NCBI GenBank assembly: GCA_020833415.1
Contig: JAJHQJ010000009.1
Location: 1 to 39,298, forward strand
DNA length: 39,298 nucleotides
DNA from: Desulfurococcaceae archaeon
GTDB taxonomy: Archaea > Thermoproteota > Thermoprotei_A > Sulfolobales > NBVN01
Direction: 5' to 3'
Shown here: in pieces, positions 30,021 to 38,792 of the stretch
How the letters are laid out: each line of letters starts with the position of its first letter
Numbering within the stretch: the stretch's first letter is position 1
Position numbers and translations under genes: made by a program
Notes under the pieces: generated by a model
The model's database searches: none
Seen by the model: only the letters and a program-made list of their open reading frames with translations
What the model was told of the DNA's origin: nothing

Positions 30021-30740
30021 CTGGAGCTGAGGTACCTGACGGTAGTCTGCGGTAGGTACGTCCGGCTGGTGGTGGAGTCCGTTAGGAGGTACGACGCGGG
30101 CTCATCGATAACCCTGGTAGCCCTCGACGAGGTAGCCGCCGAGGAGGGGAGGTCCCTGGGGCTCAGCAACCTGCTCATCGGGCGCGACTCCCTGGGTACA
30201 GCCGACCTCGGGGAGGTCGACGTAGCCCTAGTCTGGGCCTGCTCGGATGCGGAGACCTGTGAGCTGGGTAGGCAGCTACGCTCAGCCGGCGTCCCGATGG
30301 TGGTGGGGCTCTCGGCTTCGACTGGTGAAGCCCTTAGTAGAGGGGGCTGCGGCTTCGACGCCGTGGTAGCGGCCGGCCTCTACGTCGAGAGTGCTCTGGG
30401 GAGCTTGGTGGGTTTCGATACTTGGGTCGACATACCGATCGGGGGGTTCGCCAACGCCTACGCTAGGGTGTACAGGGTATTCAGGAGGGCTAGGCTCGGT
30501 ATAACCCTCCAGGAGCTCGTGGATGCTACGAGGGGTTGCGGGGGAGCTCTGTTCGTGTACGATAGGTGCGGCGCGTACGTAACCTCCCCAACCCGTAGGC
30601 TGGAGGAGGGGGACCTACTGGTGGTGGTAGCACCTACGGAAAGGTCTGCGGTAGCCTGCGTAGAGAGGGTCAATAGGCTTTTTACCCTTGCCGAGAGGGT
30701 GTACACAGCGCTGGAGTCGAGGAGGCCTCCGGGTGGGTGA
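30021..30740 (+). CDS. RCK (TrkA N and C) domain protein
   Basis: Regulator-of-conductance fold. Counting from CTG at 30021 the protein opens LRYLTVVCGRYVRLVVESV, the first Rossmann strand and helix; the ORF-track start (GTG, 30069) would delete them. The usual G-x-G-x-x-G loop is reduced to C-G-R-Y-V-R, so nucleotide binding is doubtful. The C-terminal TrkA_C domain is clear: RLGITLQELVDATRGC and RLEEGDLLVVVAP. No channel pore is present in the same chain. The next gene, 3 bases downstream, is an MscS channel, which suggests the RCK protein gates or senses for it. Confidence 0.75.
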   Translation: MELRYLTVVCGRYVRLVVESVRRYDAGSSITLVALDEVAAEEGRSLGLSNLLIGRDSLGTADLGEVDVALVWACSDAETCELGRQLRSAGVPMVVGLSASTGEALSRGGCGFDAVVAAGLYVESALGSLVGFDTWVDIPIGGFANAYARVYRVFRRARLGITLQELVDATRGCGGALFVYDRCGAYVTSPTRRLEEGDLLVVVAPTERSAVACVERVNRLFTLAERVYTALESRRPPGG

Positions 30741-30743
30741 TGG

Positions 30744-31496
30744 ATGCCGGAGTGGTTAGAGCCTATACTGAACTACCTGGTGAGGGTGGTCCAGGCAGCT
30801 ATAGCTATCGCAGTAGCCTACCTAGTCGTTAAGTACCTCGACAGACTCGTAGCCTACTTCGTTAAGATAGAGGAGCACGAGTACCTGGAGAGGTTCCTGA
30901 TGTTCCTCAAGGCCGTTGTGTACGCTATAGCGGCCCTAACGGCTATCAGCTTCCTCTCCACAGAGCCCGTGGTGTTCGCCGTCATGCTACTAGCCGTCGG
31001 TATAGCCGTGGTCGTCATGTTCTCCGACGTACTGAGGAACCTCGGGTCCGAGCTCTTCGTTAGGAGCTCCAAGGCCTTCAGGATCGGGGACTGGATAGAG
31101 GTCGACGGGGTCCAGGGTAGGGTCTCCTCCATGACCTCCCTAGGGGTTGTAGTCGAGACCCTGAGGAGGGAGAGGGTCTTCATACCCTACACGAGGCTAG
31201 CCCACACTAAGGTAGTTAACAGGTCGGGGGTCTACGGGGTATCCCTCAGACTCGAGGTTAGGGTACCTAAGACCTACGACGTCAGTAGAGCTAGGGAGCT
31301 GATAGCCTCCACCCTCCAGACCGTTAGGGAGGACCTGATAGCCGAGCCCTCGGTAACCCTGAGGGGGTCTACCGAGTCCTTCTACGTATTCGACGTAGTG
31401 CTGGACGTAATGAACGTTAGCAAGGTCGGGGACGTCTTCGAGAGGGTCTTCCTAGAGCTTAAGTCCCGCGAGCCGGGTCTAGACGTAGTGTTCTAG
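30744..31496 (+). CDS. MscS-family mechanosensitive channel
   Basis: A 250-residue small-conductance mechanosensitive channel. Three hydrophobic helices precede the beta-domain, whose signature is FRIGDWIEVDGVQGRVSSMTSLGVVVETLRRERVFIPYTRL, with KVVNRSG next, as in MscS. The C-terminal cytoplasmic domain follows. Releases solutes under osmotic downshock. The start is separated from the RCK gene by three bases. Confidence 0.88.
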   Translation: MPEWLEPILNYLVRVVQAAIAIAVAYLVVKYLDRLVAYFVKIEEHEYLERFLMFLKAVVYAIAALTAISFLSTEPVVFAVMLLAVGIAVVVMFSDVLRNLGSELFVRSSKAFRIGDWIEVDGVQGRVSSMTSLGVVVETLRRERVFIPYTRLAHTKVVNRSGVYGVSLRLEVRVPKTYDVSRARELIASTLQTVREDLIAEPSVTLRGSTESFYVFDVVLDVMNVSKVGDVFERVFLELKSREPGLDVVF

Positions 31497-31506
31497 CTAG
31501 CCTAAG

Positions 31507-32736
31507 GTGCCGGCGTTGCCCGAGGACCGCCTAGCCAGGGTACTCAAGCTCTGGAGGGCTGAGGCAGCGACGTACCAGTTCTCCACGAGTATATCGACTA
31601 CCCTAGTCCAGGCCTACGCTATAAGGGTCCTACACTTCGACGTAGACCTCCTAGGGCTCCTCGTGTTCCTGCAGATAGGTTCGGTAAGCCTGGGCTACCT
31701 AGTCGGCTCCGTACTCGTAGCTACCCTTAGGAAGAGGCGCATTCTCCTCTGGAAGGTCCCCGGGGCGTTGAACAGGGTACTCTGGGCTACGGTAGGGTTC
31801 AGCCACCTACTACCGGAGAGGGTTAGGGTGGGCTACCTACTGGCCTCAGTAGCTACAGCCCAGTTCGCCGGGTCCGTAGCCGGGATAGCAGCGGGGGATG
31901 TCGGGGCCGACCTGGTCAGTAGGGAGAGGGCGGTTAGGTTCTACAGCTCCCTAAACTCCATAGCCCTCCTAGCTAACTGTCTAGGGCTAGCTACAGCTAC
32001 AGCCCTCTTCTACATAGTACCGGTACACTCAGCTACGGAGGCCTACACCGTAGCCTACGGTACCGCGCTCGCCTCCTCGATAACCTCAACAGCCCTACTA
32101 GCCACGCTCGAGGACCTGAACCCGCCCAGCTCCTCGACCGGGGTTACCGAGACTCTGAGGGAGTTCGCCAGGGTCTCGAGGGACTCGGACTGCTCCAGCT
32201 ACGTAGGGCTGGTAGCGCTATTTGCAGCCGTCGTCAACCTACCGGGGGCCCTCTGGAACTACTACCTACTAACGGTCTTCAGGGGTAGCGAGAGCTGGAT
32301 AACCCTTAAGGCTGTAACCGCTAACCTAAGCCAGGCCGTTGGGTACAGACTGTGGGGTGAGATCCTCAGGAGGGTGGGTACCAGGAGGGGTCTCTACGTA
32401 GGTATAGCCCTCACATCCCCCATCCCCGTAGCGTTCATCCTAGCCCCCACACTGTGGTCCCAGCTAGCGGTCGAGGTGTACTCGGGCTTCGTATGGGCTG
32501 CCTACAACCTAGCTAACAACATCTACACCCTCTACCTACCTAGGAGGGAGTCCAGAGTGTACTTCATAGCCCTACTGAACCTAGCTTCTAACGCCGTAGC
32601 ATCGGTAACCTCGCGGCTAGGGGCGTCGATAGCCTCCCTAGGTCTTCAGCCTATGAACGCGGTATTCATAGCCTCGACAGTCGGTAGGGTGGTCTCCAGT
32701 GTAGTGGCTAGGGCTAGAGCCCCCAGACTAGTGTAG
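31507..32736 (+). CDS. MFS-like multi-spanning membrane protein
   Basis: A 409-residue protein with about twelve hydrophobic segments; glycine-rich helices (GLLVFLQIGSVSLGYLVGS) and a mid-protein hydrophilic linker around residue 205 suggest a 6+6 MFS layout. Classical MFS loop motifs are weak. It is the third gene of the RCK/MscS unit, 10 bases downstream. Substrate unknown. Confidence 0.6.
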   Translation: MPALPEDRLARVLKLWRAEAATYQFSTSISTTLVQAYAIRVLHFDVDLLGLLVFLQIGSVSLGYLVGSVLVATLRKRRILLWKVPGALNRVLWATVGFSHLLPERVRVGYLLASVATAQFAGSVAGIAAGDVGADLVSRERAVRFYSSLNSIALLANCLGLATATALFYIVPVHSATEAYTVAYGTALASSITSTALLATLEDLNPPSSSTGVTETLREFARVSRDSDCSSYVGLVALFAAVVNLPGALWNYYLLTVFRGSESWITLKAVTANLSQAVGYRLWGEILRRVGTRRGLYVGIALTSPIPVAFILAPTLWSQLAVEVYSGFVWAAYNLANNIYTLYLPRRESRVYFIALLNLASNAVASVTSRLGASIASLGLQPMNAVFIASTVGRVVSSVVARARAPRLV

Positions 32737-32759
32737 GGGCTTGAGTAAAAGAACCTGGT

Positions 32760-33266
32760 CTAGGTTTTGGGGTACTCGGCGGGTTGGGGCTTAAACCTGC
32801 AGAGCTCTACTAGGTGGTTAGGCCACGGTGCTAGGGTATACCTCTTCAACCACTCCTCATCGATCTCCAGCTTCCTAATCTCCTCGACGATCCTATCCAC
32901 CAGCTCCCTAGGTATGCGGCCCTCAGCAACAGCTGGGCAGTCTAGGTCTAGGTGCACAACCCTCTCACCGGTTCTGAAGTCGTAATAGACCATGACGGGC
33001 CACAGCCTACAGTCTAGGGGTCTATCGCGGTATATCCTACACCTACCTGCCTCGTCTAGGTATGGGCAGGGCCTCCCATTCCTAGCTCCTATAGCTCTAA
33101 CACACCCAAGCTCTGTGGGGACCTCGAAGCTACTTGAGGAGAACTCCCCCTCCTCCTCAGGTAGTAGGACTGCGTAGAACCTTCTACAGCAGTTCTCGGT
33201 GCAGTTACTGCATATCGAGCCGAAGTCTACGAAGTCGAACCTAAGCCTAACCCTACCCCCACCCAT
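32760..33266 (-). CDS. YkgJ-family CxxC cluster protein (zinc/iron-chelating)
   Basis: A 168-residue protein with the characteristic CSNCTENCCRRF near the N-terminus, then RPCPYLDEAGRCRIYRDRPLDCRLWP and a further LDCP, the spaced cysteines of the UPF0153/YkgJ family, thought to hold a metal or iron-sulfur cluster. Function in archaea is unknown. A TATA box (CTTTTATAAAC) lies about 47 bases upstream of the ATG, leaving a short leader with G-rich sequence. Confidence 0.82.
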   Translation of the reverse strand: MGGGRVRLRFDFVDFGSICSNCTENCCRRFYAVLLPEEEGEFSSSSFEVPTELGCVRAIGARNGRPCPYLDEAGRCRIYRDRPLDCRLWPVMVYYDFRTGERVVHLDLDCPAVAEGRIPRELVDRIVEEIRKLEIDEEWLKRYTLAPWPNHLVELCRFKPQPAEYPKT

Positions 33267-33307
33267 ACCCTACCTAACCTAGCTCCGTGGTAAGCTCTAG
33301 ACCAGCG

Positions 33308-33318
33308 GTTTATAAAAG
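33308..33318 (-). promoter_or_regulatory. TATA box for the YkgJ-family gene
   Basis: CTTTTATAAAC on the minus strand, centred 47 bases upstream of the ATG at 33266, between this gene and the end of the TctA-like gene. Confidence 0.5.
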
Positions 33319-33349
33319 ATCGGTAGCGGGAGAGTGAAAAAGTACTCAG

Positions 33350-34723
33350 CTACAGGGGTAGTGCTGTTAGTAGGGCTACTAAGGTAGGTGCTGCTACTAG
33401 GGTCATGAAGAGGACCCCGAGTGAGACTCCGAGTCTCCAGAGTGCTCCGGATACTAGGCTAACTACTAGGGTTCCGAAGACCCCGGCTACCTTAGCGTCG
33501 TAGTAGGCCAGCATGATGACTATAGCTATGAAGAGTCCGTACAGGGCCTCCGCGGGGACCCTCCTGAACACCGCCAAAGTTATACTCCTGGAGTACCTCA
33601 CGAGTAGTGGATAGGCTATTAGGAAGGCTATGGCCGAGGCTAGGAGGAGGGATATAACTATAGTTACATAGTCGTACCTGGAGACTATGTAGTCCCTAGG
33701 TGTCATACCCAGGCTATCCAGCTTGGTGAAGAACGGCATGGCAGGCCCCGCAGCCATGGGCCCGGTGGGCTGGCCTATCACTAGTAGCGGTATTAGGGTA
33801 CCGCCTACGTAGGTAGCGTTCTTTATGGCGTCCCTAACGGTGTATGCTAGGACGGCCCCCTTAACCCTATCCCTACTACCCTCCCTCAGTAGGTCGCCTA
33901 TCAGTATGGTGAGCCCTACGGGGGACATCACCGTAGCTAGGACTGAGGTAATAGCCGACCACAGTGTACTGTGGGCTAGCTCCTCCTTAGTCAGTATCCT
34001 AAGTGGGTTCAGGCTTATCCTACCCACCCTAACCAGCCTAACCTCCTTAAACCCCCTCCTGGTGTAGGACCTCCTGAGCTCTCTGTGGAGCATTGAGAGG
34101 AGGTCGAACATTAGGGGACCTATGGTTATCCCCAGGAAGAAGCTTATGTATATAGGCCTCCCGTAGACTGACCTAAGCCCCTGGATCAGCAGGGCGAAGG
34201 AGGGTACCGATAGTAGTGCTACCCACCTACTCCTAGAGGTTAGGGCTAGTACGACCACCCCGGCTAGTACTAGCCAGAACCAGCGGGCTACCTTAACACC
34301 GAGGACCGTGTCCGCAGTCCTCAGCCACTCACCCGCAGGCATCAGCTGGTAGGAGAGGGCTAGGGCTACGACCAGGGCTACGAACTGGCCGACCGCGCTC
34401 GAGGCTATACCCTTCCTTAGTACCGTATCGGCTAGCCCGTGCTCCTTAGCTACCAGGGCATCAGGAACCTGCGGTACGGCCATAACGCCCCCGGGGATCC
34501 CGGCGAGAGCTACCGGTATGCTGTCGGCCATCTTGAAGGCCGCTATACTGGCCACGAACCACACTAGGACCAGTAGGGGGTCTACCCCGGCTAGTAGTAG
34601 GGTGAGGGCTATCGGAGCCATGGTCGCGGTCTCGTCGGTACCGGGTAGTATCCCGATGAATATGTAGAGTAGGCAGGAGAGGGCTGAGAGGAGTACCGCT
34701 AGGGCTACGGTAACCGGGTCCAA
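33350..34723 (-). CDS. TctA-like permease (archaeal COG1784-type membrane protein)
   Basis: A 457-residue membrane protein with about twelve helices. It has the paired re-entrant motifs of tripartite tricarboxylate transporters: FIGILPGTDETATMAPIALTLLLAGVDP in the first half with IPVALAGIPGGVMAVPQ, and IGQPTGPMAAGPAMPFF in the second. Bacterial TctA works with TctB and a periplasmic TctC binding protein. Here a short TctB-like gene precedes it by 3 bases and no binding protein is in the window. It may carry C4/C6 carboxylates, which would fit the C4 metabolism of this region, but that is only inference. Confidence 0.75.
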   Translation of the reverse strand: MDPVTVALAVLLSALSCLLYIFIGILPGTDETATMAPIALTLLLAGVDPLLVLVWFVASIAAFKMADSIPVALAGIPGGVMAVPQVPDALVAKEHGLADTVLRKGIASSAVGQFVALVVALALSYQLMPAGEWLRTADTVLGVKVARWFWLVLAGVVVLALTSRSRWVALLSVPSFALLIQGLRSVYGRPIYISFFLGITIGPLMFDLLSMLHRELRRSYTRRGFKEVRLVRVGRISLNPLRILTKEELAHSTLWSAITSVLATVMSPVGLTILIGDLLREGSRDRVKGAVLAYTVRDAIKNATYVGGTLIPLLVIGQPTGPMAAGPAMPFFTKLDSLGMTPRDYIVSRYDYVTIVISLLLASAIAFLIAYPLLVRYSRSITLAVFRRVPAEALYGLFIAIVIMLAYYDAKVAGVFGTLVVSLVSGALWRLGVSLGVLFMTLVAAPTLVALLTALPL

Positions 34724-34726
34724 GAC

Positions 34727-34972
34727 CTACACCTCCCTAACCTCCCTCTTAACCCTAGCTAGAAATAGGGAGATCGCGAAGCCTACTGTAGCACCTACGG
34801 CACCTAGGGTGATCGACAGCCCGCTGGCAGCTACGTTAAGTAGCCCAGCGACGCTCGGGGCTATGTAGAAGAACAGCATGGCTAGGGCTGTCGAAACGGC
34901 TGTGCATATACCGAGCTCCCTCAGGGATACGTACTCCCCGTAGAGCTCGTAGAGCTCCTCATCAGACTCCAC
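34727..34972 (-). CDS. Small membrane protein, TctB-like position
   Basis: An 81-residue protein with a charged start (MESDEELYELYGEYVSL) and two hydrophobic helices (ALAMLFFYIAPSVAGLL, LGAVGATVGFAISLFLA). It precedes the TctA-like gene by three bases, the position of tctB. The sequence is too short to prove homology. A TATA-like CTTATTAAC lies 35 bases upstream of the GTG. Confidence 0.6.
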   Translation of the reverse strand: MESDEELYELYGEYVSLRELGICTAVSTALAMLFFYIAPSVAGLLNVAASGLSITLGAVGATVGFAISLFLARVKREVREV

Positions 34973-35110
34973 TGAGGGTCCCTCCAGATATGCCGTGGGC
35001 TGGGGTTAATAAGTTACGTCATACGCCTACAGCTACTCTAGACAGCCGTCTGACTTTATTCGGTAGCTGAGGTTTTTAGCTACTTCCAGCTCCGGTAGTG
35101 GGTGTAGTCC

Positions 35111-37702
35111 GTGCACCCTAGGTCTAGGTACGCGGTTTCGATAGTCATACTAGCTATAGCCCTGGTGGTACTCCCCCACAGTACCTGGCTAGTACTCGCC
35201 GGCCCCGTCGGTGAGTACCTGGCAGACTACTCCGGAGACCCGGGTGTAGTAGCCTACCTAAGGTCCTACGGTTGCACCGTAGTTAGGGACTTCCCTCTAT
35301 TCGGGGTAGCCCTAGTTGAGTGTCCGGAAGCTATTGCCAGGGCCTACAGGCTGACCCCCAACTTCGAGGTATCCGTAGCTCTAGGTGAGCTGAGGGTCCT
35401 AGGCCCCCTCAGGTCCTTGGCCCAGCCCGGCTACAGCTACACAACGGCGTGGTCGTGGGCTGTATCCAGGGTCGGTGCCGACCTCGTCTGGGGCTACCTG
35501 AACAGGTCGGGTGAGGGGGTTGTCGTAGCTATACTCGATACGGGTGTAGACCCTACCCACCCCCTACTAGACGGTAAGCTACTCACGGTGGACCCGAAGG
35601 ACCCGAGGTACCCCGGGGGCTGGATAGAGTTCGATAGGAGGGGCCGCCCGGTCTGTACTACCCCTAGGGATACCCACGGCCACGGTACCTGGGTAAGTAG
35701 TATACTGGTAGGTGGGGACACCTCGAACTACTTATTCGGTGTAGCACCCCAGGCTAGGCTTATGGTCGCGGCAGTACTCCAGGGAGGTTACGGTACGGCT
35801 GCGCAGGTACTGGCAGGGCTGGAGTGGGTTGCAGCACCCTACGACTGCCTAAGGAGGTACCTGAACATCCCGAGACCTGCGGTGGTCTCGATGAGCCTGG
35901 GGGCCCTGGGTAACTACAGCAACGTCTTCCTACCAGCTATTAGGAGGCTCATTGAGCTGGGGGTAGTCCCGGTAGCTGCTATAGGTAACGGAGGGCCCTA
36001 CGTCACGGCGAACCCCGGTAACATCTGGGGTGTTATAGGTGTTGGAGCTACCGATGTAAACGATAGGGTGGCCCGCTTCAGTAGCTTCGAGGAGGTGGAG
36101 TGGCCTACACCACCCGATAGCTGGCCCTTCAAGGGTACCTACCCCAGGAGGTACTCCAAGCCGGATGTAGTAGCCCCGGGGGTTGAGGTAGCGGGGGCCT
36201 ACCCAGGTAACCTACTAGCTATAGGTAGCGGTACCAGTGCTGCAACACCCTTAGTTGCCGGTATCGCGGCACTGGTCTCCGCGGAGCTATCTAGGAGGGG
36301 TCTTAGAGGTCCCCAACTGGTCGAGGCTGTCTACGATACAGTAACATCTACAGCTAGGAGGTTAGAGGACGCTGGGTCCGGCTACGGGAGGGTGGTAGCC
36401 TACGGAGCCGTGGCTAAGGCCGTGGATCTCGACGTGAAGGTGTTACCTGTAAGCATCAGCCCCTCTACAGCTAAGCCCGGTGATAGCGTTAGGGTGGTAG
36501 CCGGTGTCTACCCAGGTCAGCTTGTTGAGGTGCTCCTCTCTGGGGTTAGGGTGTTCTCCGGTGAGTACTCAGCCGGTGGGGTAGTCGTTAGGGTACCCGA
36601 TACGCACATGGACGGTAACACCGTAGTTGTGCTAGCCGACGGTGGTAGGGCCTTCGGTGAGGCTCTACTCTACGTAAGGCCCGTACTGAGGGTGGATAGG
36701 AACACCACCTCGGGTACCCTACTGACGCTACAGGTATCCGGGCTGGGCTTCGGGGACACCCTAGCTGTGTACCTAGCCGACACCCTTCTACTCCTAGATA
36801 ACACCAACCTCAGGGGCTCCCTGACGGCCAGGCTGGTAGTACCCTACGTAGCTAGGCAGACCTACCTAGAGCTCAGGGTTGAGGACCTATCGGTACCCGG
36901 GCTAACCCTCACAGCGGGTATCGCAGTAGCCCCGCCGCCGACCGCCCCGGTCACAGTGGAGGTCGTGAGGCAGCTCGGTGTAGCTGTGGAGAGGTACTAC
37001 GTAGTGGGTAGGGTTGGGACGGTCGGCGTCTACATGCCTGAGGAGGGGCTTAGCGTTAGGGTTAGGCAGCTCCACCCCGGCGACCCGGTGGTCTCACTCG
37101 TTAAGGTCGAGCGTACCGGTAGGCTGGCCATGCTCTACGTAAACGTAACGGCCTACCCACCCGGGGGGTACGCCTACCTCGAGGTGAGCGCCTGCTCCGA
37201 GACCTACTGCGTAAGCTCCGTAGCACCTCTCTACGTAGTCCCCGAGGACCCAGCCGAGAGAGCGCTGGGGGAGGTATCTAAGCTGGAGAGGGCTCTGCGG
37301 AGAGTTGAGGATGAGCTGAGGGAGGCCCTAGCGCGGCTGGCGTACCTGAACGCGTCCGTAGCTGAGGCATCAGGTAGAGCTGGGGAGGCCCTCACCCAGG
37401 TCTCGGAGCTACTAAGACGGGTGGAGAACCTCGAGTCACTACTAGGGGGCGTGAGGCTCGAGCTAGTCGTTAGTTTAGCTAGGGTTAACGCTACGGTAGG
37501 TGCCGAACTTAGGGAGCTTAGGAGTAGGGTTAGCTCACTGGAGGGCTCACTCGCGGGTCTTAGAAGCTTCGAGGCTAGGCTCGAGTCCTACGTAGACCGA
37601 GCTCAGCAGCTGGCCCTACTAGCTCTAGCTATCTCAGCTACGGGCCTAGCCATAGTCGTAGCCGTACTCCTAGCTCCTAGGAGGGCTCGGTCAGGTCCTT
37701 AG
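35111..37702 (+). CDS. Membrane-anchored subtilisin-like serine protease with coiled-coil stalk
   Basis: An 863-residue surface protease. A signal sequence (residues 8-30) leads to a propeptide-like region, then the S8 catalytic domain: Asp143 in VAILDTGVDPTHP, His191 in THGHGTWVSS, Asn293 in AAIGNGGP and Ser376 in GSGTSAATP. Two or three beta-rich domains follow (residues 435-715). About 100 residues of heptad-rich coiled coil then start at SKLERALRRVEDELREAL, and a C-terminal membrane helix ends in RRARSG. All catalytic residues are intact. The arrangement (protease head, stalk, anchor) suggests a pseudo-periplasmic enzyme associated with the S-layer. Its 3' end overlaps the convergent gene by 26 bases. 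Confidence 0.9.
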   Translation: MHPRSRYAVSIVILAIALVVLPHSTWLVLAGPVGEYLADYSGDPGVVAYLRSYGCTVVRDFPLFGVALVECPEAIARAYRLTPNFEVSVALGELRVLGPLRSLAQPGYSYTTAWSWAVSRVGADLVWGYLNRSGEGVVVAILDTGVDPTHPLLDGKLLTVDPKDPRYPGGWIEFDRRGRPVCTTPRDTHGHGTWVSSILVGGDTSNYLFGVAPQARLMVAAVLQGGYGTAAQVLAGLEWVAAPYDCLRRYLNIPRPAVVSMSLGALGNYSNVFLPAIRRLIELGVVPVAAIGNGGPYVTANPGNIWGVIGVGATDVNDRVARFSSFEEVEWPTPPDSWPFKGTYPRRYSKPDVVAPGVEVAGAYPGNLLAIGSGTSAATPLVAGIAALVSAELSRRGLRGPQLVEAVYDTVTSTARRLEDAGSGYGRVVAYGAVAKAVDLDVKVLPVSISPSTAKPGDSVRVVAGVYPGQLVEVLLSGVRVFSGEYSAGGVVVRVPDTHMDGNTVVVLADGGRAFGEALLYVRPVLRVDRNTTSGTLLTLQVSGLGFGDTLAVYLADTLLLLDNTNLRGSLTARLVVPYVARQTYLELRVEDLSVPGLTLTAGIAVAPPPTAPVTVEVVRQLGVAVERYYVVGRVGTVGVYMPEEGLSVRVRQLHPGDPVVSLVKVERTGRLAMLYVNVTAYPPGGYAYLEVSACSETYCVSSVAPLYVVPEDPAERALGEVSKLERALRRVEDELREALARLAYLNASVAEASGRAGEALTQVSELLRRVENLESLLGGVRLELVVSLARVNATVGAELRELRSRVSSLEGSLAGLRSFEARLESYVDRAQQLALLALAISATGLAIVVAVLLAPRRARSGP

Positions 37703-38723
37703 GTACTACGTAGCTCCAAGCCTCCCTAGTACCTACTACGAGTACCAGGGTGTCCGAGGTCCTATCAAGGGCTAGGACGCCCCTAGCCCTAACGGTACCT
37801 CCCCTGAAGAGTACGTAGGAGTAAAGGGACTCGTAGTTGAGCACCAGCCCGACGCCGCCCGGAGGCGGTGCTACCTGAGCTAGGGACCTCTCAACCCTCA
37901 GGTCGATCGTTTTCGAGACGCGCGCCTCACCCGGGTAGTAGAGGGACCTGCAGTCACCCCCCTCCACCTCGATCAGCGCCTCGGCTACGGCTAGGGGTAC
38001 TAGAACCCTCTCACCGTATCTCCCCGGGGTGTCCGCGGAGAACATTATGTTAACCTCCCTCCTCCCAGCTAGGTAGAGCCTCTTGTACGGTGGGGATATG
38101 GTCGCCATCACCTCGGGGGGTAGTCCGTAGACCTCGGACATGGCCCTCAGCCTCCTCACCTCGACCTCCGCCGGTAGCCTACCGAAGGCCTGGTGGGCCG
38201 TGGTGGCTACCTCAACAGAGTCCCTACAGCCGTATACGACCAGGTCTACGTCGGATACCTCCGGGTTGTGTATACCGACCAGCACCGACCCGTCCACCCC
38301 GACGCTACCCGGTGAGACCCCGCTACAGCTCCTCAGGACCGCGTAGGCCTCGGCTACGTCGAGCTCGACCGGGTCCCTGGGCCTCCTGAGTACCTCGGCT
38401 AACCTCTCCCTAGGTCTGTATACGGTCCTAACCCTGCTGAACCTAACGATCGGTACCGTAACCCCCAGGCTCGGGTCGTAGACCTCCTCCTGGAGCCCCC
38501 TAACGGCACCTAGGACGTAGCTCGCCCCGTACCTCCTAACCACCCTCTCGAAGCAGGTACCACCCCTACACCACAGGGTCCTCCTAGCGGTGGGTACGTA
38601 CTTGAGGTAGGCTACGGCTGCGTTAGGTAGGTGGCGGTTCCCGACGGCTACGTAGATCGCCCCGTCTACGTCCTCCAGGTGGTCGTGGTCTAGAATAGCC
38701 TCAGCCGGTTTGCTACTAATCAC
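37677..38723 (-). CDS. Archaeal predicted nucleotidyltransferase (COG2413-like)
   Basis: A 348-residue protein. An N-terminal region (HDHLEDVDGAIYVAVGNRHLPNA) precedes a nucleotidyltransferase-like segment with VGIHNPEVSDVDLVVYG, where S-D-V-D is the metal-binding D-x-D. Archaeal proteins of this architecture are annotated only as predicted nucleotidyltransferases. A TATA box (GGTATATAAGG) about 34 bases upstream is shared with the divergent secreted-protein gene. An 8-codon upstream frame (MKHERDEV, stop TGA) overlaps the GTG start, perhaps by chance. Confidence 0.65.
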   Translation of the reverse strand: MISSKPAEAILDHDHLEDVDGAIYVAVGNRHLPNAAVAYLKYVPTARRTLWCRGGTCFERVVRRYGASYVLGAVRGLQEEVYDPSLGVTVPIVRFSRVRTVYRPRERLAEVLRRPRDPVELDVAEAYAVLRSCSGVSPGSVGVDGSVLVGIHNPEVSDVDLVVYGCRDSVEVATTAHQAFGRLPAEVEVRRLRAMSEVYGLPPEVMATISPPYKRLYLAGRREVNIMFSADTPGRYGERVLVPLAVAEALIEVEGGDCRSLYYPGEARVSKTIDLRVERSLAQVAPPPGGVGLVLNYESLYSYVLFRGGTVRARGVLALDRTSDTLVLVVGTREAWSYVVPKDLTEPS

Positions 38724-38752
38724 ACCTCATCCCGCTCGTGCTTCATCACCTA

Positions 38753-38764
38753 CCTTATATACCC
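38753..38764. promoter_or_regulatory. Divergent TATA element
   Basis: CCTTATATACCC is a near-symmetric TATA element lying between the nucleotidyltransferase start (38723, minus) and the secreted-protein start (38793, plus), about 34-36 bases from each. Confidence 0.55.
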
Positions 38765-38792
38765 AGGCTAGCGGGGTGTCGGGGTAAATAAG

